Part shown: positions 5,118-8,393 of the stretch, piece by piece | Numbering within the stretch: position 1 is the stretch's first letter | Layout of the letters: each line of letters begins with the position of its first letter | Assembly: GCA_934463455.1 (NCBI GenBank) | Contig: CAKSJU010000093.1 | Span: 1-8,393 of the forward strand | Direction of reading: 5' to 3' | Origin: an uncultured Clostridia bacterium | Lineage (GTDB): Bacteria; Bacillota; Clostridia; UBA1381 | Length of the DNA stretch: 8,393 bases | Program-made: the position numbers and the translations under genes | The notes under the pieces: generated by a model | Databases searched by the model: none | What the model saw: the letters and a program-made list of their open reading frames with translations, nothing else | Told to the model about the DNA's origin: nothing

Positions 5118-7339
5118 CAGAATTGTACAGCATGACGATATATCTTTCGGTAACCGCGCTTATCATATTAATTTTCAAAAAAATCTTTCAAAACAAAACA
5201 TCAGCAAGGTTTCAGGTTTTCATCTGGGCATTGCTTTTTGTAAGAATTTTTGCGCCCTTGCTGCCCGAGAGTAGTTTTTCTCTTTTTAACAAAGTGAATG
5301 GGGACAATATATCACGCTCGGTTTATATTGCACAACCGTCCGGGAAAGCTTCGGCTCCTGTGCAGCTTGACAATCAGCCGAGCATCGAAAAATCATCTGC
5401 TCCTAATCAAGCCTCCGACACAGTGTGCAGCCATTCGGATTACATTTTAATTCTTTGGCTCATGGGTGCTTTGGGGATAATCGCACATTTTTCCTTTACA
5501 TATGCGAAATTCTTCTCCGATACAAAAAAACTGAAAAATTCGGAGGACGAAAGCACGCTCAAAATACTTGCGGAATGTAAAGCGCAACTGGGGATAAATC
5601 GAAAAATTCGTATTGTATGCGGGGATACACCTCTTCTTGCGGGAATGTTTCTTCCGACAATAGTACTCCCCGAAAATCTTTCGGAAAAAGAAAAAAGAGC
5701 CGCAATAATGCACGAATTATGCCATTTAAAAAACAATGATATATTGCTCCTATGGATTTCAATGCTTATTCTTGCCGCAAACTGGTTTAATCCTATTATT
5801 TGGTATTCATTTTTCACTTTCCGAAAAGATTTGGAAATGTATTGTGACCAAAGAGTTTTAAAATATACCGAAAGCAAAAAAGGCTATGCCGAGCTGCTTC
5901 TGAAAACGGCATTAAAAAACAACCGCTTTGTGTTCGGAACAACCTCTTTGCAAAACGGCGAAAAGGAAGTCAGCAAGCGTATAAAAAGAATTGCATACTT
6001 TAAAAAACCCAAAGCTGTCTGGACTGTTATTGTTCTTGCCGCAGCTGCGGTAATCTCCTGCACGTGCCTTACCAACTCATTTTCCGATTATGAACTTGTA
6101 AATATGACCGAATATTGTGAACAGCCGATAGGTGCTGTTATGGCAGAACTTGATTATGCCGATTCCGAAAAAATTGTTTTCCATTATCTTAACGGATTTT
6201 TCGTGTACAATCAAAAAAGCGAAACACTTGAAACCTGCATTGACCTAAGCAAGCTTAAAACATCGTATAATCAACAAGGCTCAACCGTTCTTGAGGTTAA
6301 AACAAGTGCGGACGGACATTTTGCATACCTTTCGAGCATAGGGCCGAAAGACGAAATCAGAGGTTTTAAAAATTATGTTATTGACCTCGAAACCGGAACT
6401 GTAAAAAAAGGAAGCATGCCTAAAAAAACCGAGGTTTTCAGTCAATTGTACGATTCTTACGAAACGCTTTCGAACACGCGCGGCTGGGTAAGTGTTTTAT
6501 GTGCAAAAAGCAACGGATTAACATATTATCTCACCGACGAGGAATCCGAAATCGGCAAGCTTAAGCTTGTCACAGTTGAAACCAACGGGGCGCAAACCGA
6601 AAAATATATCTTCAAAAACATAGACTTCAGCACAGCTTCGGAAAAGAAAAATGCTCAAATTAAAGACGCCCTCGGCAGCGGCGCACAGCTTTTATCGGAC
6701 GAATTTTTCAGCAGAACAATGAATTTGGACTCACTGACCGAAATTTTCGGAATTATCGGAGAAACTCCTCAAGATTTGACCGATGCCGCATTCGATGTTC
6801 AATACAGATATATTAAGGAAAACAACGTATCTTCCCCTTATCTGTTCATTTTTAACGATTATCAGACAAAGCTTGTCCTTGCACATCCGATAAAAAACAA
6901 AGATGAACAGACCAAGCTGTTAAATATAATCGCATACCCAAATTCACCGCTTTATATGCGCACGGAGGAATATCTGCGAGATGAATTTGAAAAAGTGTAC
7001 ACCCCTTACTACAACATTCAAAGCCTTGAAATAACCGATTGGAACGAAAGCGGAAACGAAGCGGTATTTTTCTACAAAATGACATATTTAAACTACAACC
7101 GTGACCCCGATACGGTTGAATATATAAAAAAAGCGAAGCAAACAAACGACAAAAACTATAAAATCCTCTACGATGATTATCTTGCCTTGCAGGAATCCAA
7201 TTATGAATTTAAAGTTGAAATAGGCGGCGATGAAAAAAATCCGCTTTCTTCACAGGGAATTTTAAAGCTTTATACAAATATTCTTCCCAAAGGTGAAGAA
7301 TGGGTGCCTGTTAAAGTCAGTGACTTTATATTAAAATAA
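5114..7339 (+). CDS. blaR1: BlaR1/MecR1-type M56 metalloprotease sensor with non-PBP outer domain
   Basis: A 741-residue integral membrane protein, the expected signal transducer that inactivates the BlaI-type repressor encoded just upstream. Membrane helices are visible at about 5-23, 33-50, 110-133, 209-233 and 301-317. The M56 zinc-protease core lies between helices 3 and 5: HELCH (His200, Glu201, His204), followed by DLEMYCDQRV with Glu241 as the probable third ligand. The region up to about residue 300 is a normal BlaR1-type domain. After the last helix come about 420 residues (322-741) predicted to lie outside the cell. Unlike classical BlaR1/MecR1, I see no SxxK, SxN or KTG set of a penicillin-binding domain. 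The first part (about 340-430) has short strand-turn units such as NGFFVYNQKSETLET and NYVIDLETGTVKKG, suggesting a beta-propeller-like fold. The last 127 residues (from 615) look like a separate small module. A GGAAGGAG site at 5096-5103 supports the ATG, 10 bases away. The ligand is unknown. Confidence 0.93.
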   Translation: MTELYSMTIYLSVTALIILIFKKIFQNKTSARFQVFIWALLFVRIFAPLLPESSFSLFNKVNGDNISRSVYIAQPSGKASAPVQLDNQPSIEKSSAPNQASDTVCSHSDYILILWLMGALGIIAHFSFTYAKFFSDTKKLKNSEDESTLKILAECKAQLGINRKIRIVCGDTPLLAGMFLPTIVLPENLSEKEKRAAIMHELCHLKNNDILLLWISMLILAANWFNPIIWYSFFTFRKDLEMYCDQRVLKYTESKKGYAELLLKTALKNNRFVFGTTSLQNGEKEVSKRIKRIAYFKKPKAVWTVIVLAAAAVISCTCLTNSFSDYELVNMTEYCEQPIGAVMAELDYADSEKIVFHYLNGFFVYNQKSETLETCIDLSKLKTSYNQQGSTVLEVKTSADGHFAYLSSIGPKDEIRGFKNYVIDLETGTVKKGSMPKKTEVFSQLYDSYETLSNTRGWVSVLCAKSNGLTYYLTDEESEIGKLKLVTVETNGAQTEKYIFKNIDFSTASEKKNAQIKDALGSGAQLLSDEFFSRTMNLDSLTEIFGIIGETPQDLTDAAFDVQYRYIKENNVSSPYLFIFNDYQTKLVLAHPIKNKDEQTKLLNIIAYPNSPLYMRTEEYLRDEFEKVYTPYYNIQSLEITDWNESGNEAVFFYKMTYLNYNRDPDTVEYIKKAKQTNDKNYKILYDDYLALQESNYEFKVEIGGDEKNPLSSQGILKLYTNILPKGEEWVPVKVSDFILK

Positions 7340-7395
7340 AACCTTTTATGCAGCATGGCAGCCTGAATTTTATTTATCAGTGCAATAATTACTAT

Positions 7396-7440
7396 AATTT
7401 GAAATGTCCCCCGTCTCTCAGGTGAGGGACATTTCAAATT
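7396..7440 (+). terminator. Long hairpin after the M56 sensor gene (possible terminator)
   Basis: Bases 7396-7410 are the exact reverse complement of 7426-7440, a 15-bp stem with a 15-base loop, 56 bases after the sensor stop codon. The outer stem is A/T-rich and the inner part is GTCCC/GGGAC. The 3' arm ends AAATT followed by TAAACC, so there is no proper U-run. It may end or stabilise the blaI-blaR1 message, or be a small palindromic repeat. Confidence 0.5.
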
Positions 7441-7482
7441 TAAACCTGCAAATGCCGGAAACGAACGTTCCGAAATTAATCA

Positions 7483-7510
7483 GTAGGGGACGATGCAGGC
7501 ATCGTCCCGC
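7483..7510. repeat. Palindromic repeat, copy 1 (GTAGGGG...CCCGC type)
   Basis: GGGACGATGC at 7487-7496 pairs perfectly with 7499-7508 across a two-base centre. The flanks GTAGGGG on the left and CCCGC on the right are shared with copy 2 at 7810-7838. Short GTAGGGG...CCCGC palindromes of this kind occur dispersed in intergenic DNA of many Clostridia. That is recalled, not searched. Confidence 0.7.
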
Positions 7511-7552
7511 AATCCCCGCAATTTCCGTAATCCTCGCAATTTCCGTAATTTC
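7508..7552. repeat. Five-unit 9-bp tandem repeat
   Basis: Five consecutive 9-base units follow the pattern CG(C/T)AAT(T/C)(T/C)(C/T): CGCAATCCC, CGCAATTTC, CGTAATCCT, CGCAATTTC and CGTAATTTC. Units two and four are identical, and all differences are C/T. The array begins on the last base of palindromic repeat copy 1 and decays after 7552. The unit is a multiple of three, but no gene is credible here. Confidence 0.8.
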
Positions 7553-7663
7553 CCAACGTCTCTGCCGTAAAGCCCCAATCCCCTAACAAATAAATAATCA
7601 TCTCATATCCGCATTTTATGCGTAATATCGTAAATGCCATTCACTGCGATGTTTTGTTTTTTC

Positions 7664-7687
7664 AGGACGATGTGGGCACCGTTCCCT
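7664..7687. repeat. Degenerate palindromic repeat, copy 3
   Basis: Bases 7665-7685 match 7488-7508 of copy 1 at 17 of 21 positions, and all four differences are transitions. Two of the changes leave G-U pairs in a plus-strand transcript, so the hairpin is largely kept. The GTAGGGG left end of the other copies is lost here. Confidence 0.55.
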
Positions 7688-7760
7688 CCAAAAATTAAAA
7701 TCCGAAATGTAAAAAAATAAAGCAAAAATTCGGAATACATGCAAGCGAAATTAAAGTATA

Positions 7761-7802
7761 TGATTGTTATACATTACAATCACGCAAACAATCGAATTGT
7801 TT
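7761..7802. repeat. Two adjacent small inverted repeats
   Basis: TGATTGT at 7761-7767 pairs with 7776-7782 (8-base loop), and AAACAAT at 7786-7792 pairs with 7796-7802 (3-base loop). Each stem is seven base pairs and AT-rich. Their role is unknown, and they may be chance in AT-rich DNA. Confidence 0.3.
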
Positions 7803-7809
7803 CAAATCC

Positions 7810-7838
7810 GTAGGGGCGACCCTATTGTGGTCGCCCGC
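7810..7838. repeat. Palindromic repeat, copy 2 (GTAGGGG...CCCGC type)
   Basis: GGGCGACC at 7814-7821 pairs with GGTCGCCC at 7829-7836 around a 7-base loop. It shares the GTAGGGG left end and CCCGC right end with copy 1 while the inner stem differs, as expected of a family whose arms change together. Confidence 0.65.
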
Positions 7839-7889
7839 ATAAGGCGGTTTTTAAAAACAGACAACCACACATGGTCGCACATACGAAGC

Positions 7890-7928
7890 CCAAAAAACAA
7901 GGCTATGAGAATTAAATCTCATAGCCTT
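7890..7928 (-). terminator. Intrinsic terminator of tuf
   Basis: A perfect 12-bp stem (7899-7910 with 7917-7928) with a 6-base loop lies 21 bases past the tuf stop codon. Read leftward, the 3' side is TTGTTTTTTGG, a proper T-run. This is the best terminator in the window. Confidence 0.92.
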
Positions 7929-7949
7929 ATTATTTAGCAAATTATAAAA

Positions 7950-8393
7950 TTAGCCTTCGATTTCCGAAACGACACCCGAACCAACTGTTCTTCCGCCTTC
8001 ACGGATAGCGAATCTCAAACCTTTTTCGATAGCGATAGGAGTGATAAGTTCAACTTCCATCTTTACGTTATCTCCAGGCATGCACATTTCTGTACCTGCA
8101 GGCAATGTGATAACGCCTGTAACGTCTGTTGTTCTGAAATAGAACTGAGGTCTGTAGTTATTGAAGAACGGTGTATGACGTCCGCCCTCTTCCTTAGTAA
8201 GAACGTATACTTCGCCCTTGAACTTTGTATGAGGATTGATTGTACCCGGTTTAGCCAATACCTGTCCACGTTCGATTTCTGTTCTCTGAACACCACGGAG
8301 AAGCGCACCGATGTTATCGCCTGCTTCAGCATAGTCAAGAAGCTTTCTGAACATTTCTATACCTGTTACAACAACTTTTCTTCTTTCTTCTGT
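7950..8393 (-). CDS. tuf: Elongation factor Tu, C-terminal part (gene runs off the window)
   Basis: EF-Tu carries aminoacyl-tRNA to the ribosome as a GTP complex in the cytoplasm. Only the last 147 codons are in the window, covering domains 2 and 3. Recognisable blocks are VVVTGIEMFRKLLD, DNIGALLRGV, ERGQVLAKPG, the domain 3 segments GGRHTPFFNNYRPQFYFRTTDVTG and GDNVKMEVELI, and FAIREGGRTVGSGVV near the end. The reading frame stays open to the window edge, with 13 codons (TEERRKVVVTGIE) before the internal Met at 8352-8354, so that ATG is not the start. The N-terminal GTPase domain lies beyond 8393. The gene converges on the M56 sensor gene and ends in a strong terminator. Confidence 0.98.
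   Translation of the reverse strand, partial: TEERRKVVVTGIEMFRKLLDYAEAGDNIGALLRGVQRTEIERGQVLAKPGTINPHTKFKGEVYVLTKEEGGRHTPFFNNYRPQFYFRTTDVTGVITLPAGTEMCMPGDNVKMEVELITPIAIEKGLRFAIREGGRTVGSGVVSEIEG

Larger units (their letters stand above)
7340..7949. other. Repeat- and hairpin-rich intergenic region between convergent genes
   Basis: This 610-base stretch separates the M56 sensor gene (rightward) from tuf (leftward). I see no credible gene. It holds a 15-bp hairpin (7396-7440), three related palindromic repeats (7483-7510, 7664-7687, 7810-7838), a 9-bp tandem repeat (7508-7552), small inverted repeats such as 7610-7622 and 7761-7802, and the tuf terminator (7890-7928). One open frame at 7404-7586 runs through the repeats and lacks family likeness. 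The remaining pieces are AT-rich without recognisable signals. Confidence 0.75.

Noticed and set aside
6047..6073. Possible lipoprotein lipobox (ISCTC) in the sensor protein
   Set aside because: It is at residue 314-318, at the end of an internal membrane helix, not at an N-terminal signal peptide.
7404..7586. 60-codon open frame after the sensor gene
   Set aside because: It runs through the hairpin, the palindromic repeat and the 9-bp tandem array. The Ala-Ile-Ser-like repeats in its product come from the DNA repeat, and no ribosome binding site precedes it.
7483..7838. CRISPR array
   Set aside because: The palindromic repeats are unequally spaced, differ in sequence, and have no uniform spacers or cas genes nearby.
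8063..8338. 91-codon leftward frame overlapping tuf
   Set aside because: It is an alternate frame of the highly biased tuf gene, and the EF-Tu frame is unmistakable.

Overview
The window looks like chromosomal DNA from a low-GC Gram-positive bacterium, most likely an anaerobe of the class Clostridia. The reasons are AT-rich intergenic DNA, strong GGAGG-type ribosome binding sites, sigma-A-like promoters, and the protein families present (membrane-anchored HtrA, DUF1015, BlaI/M56 pair, copper-amine-oxidase-N-like domain). The genus cannot be read from the sequence.

Layout from left to right. At 13-38 is a perfect stem-loop just past the end of an htrA-type protease gene that reads leftward (93-1295). 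An AT-rich divergent intergenic region (1296-1536) carries a good promoter for the rightward genes. These are a DUF1015 family protein (1537-2868) and, 43 bases on, a polytopic membrane protein that joins a DUF6056-like membrane part to a copper-amine-oxidase-N-like C-terminal domain (2912-4591). Next is an autoregulatory-looking pair: a BlaI/MecI-type repressor (4734-5117) overlapping by 4 bases a BlaR1/MecR1-type M56 metalloprotease sensor (5114-7339). A 610-base non-coding stretch (7340-7949) follows, packed with hairpins, a 9-bp tandem repeat and three related palindromic repeats. The window ends in the 3' part of the tuf gene for EF-Tu (7950-8393, leftward), with a textbook terminator.

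The most interesting system is the BlaI/M56 pair. Its promoter region holds a perfect 26-bp inverted repeat (4654-4679 and 4688-4713), and each arm contains a complete TTACA-N2-TGTAA dyad, the geometry of BlaI/MecI operators. The sensor has the HExxH zinc-protease core and four or more membrane helices. Its roughly 420-residue outer domain shows no sign of the penicillin-binding domain of classical BlaR1/MecR1, and no beta-lactamase or PBP gene is in view. The pair therefore probably senses something else, and its ligand and target genes are unknown.

The remaining genes are ordinary families. Two details stand out: the DUF1015 protein has DGQTR where the family usually has DGHHR, and the DUF6056-like protein carries an unusual extra C-terminal domain.
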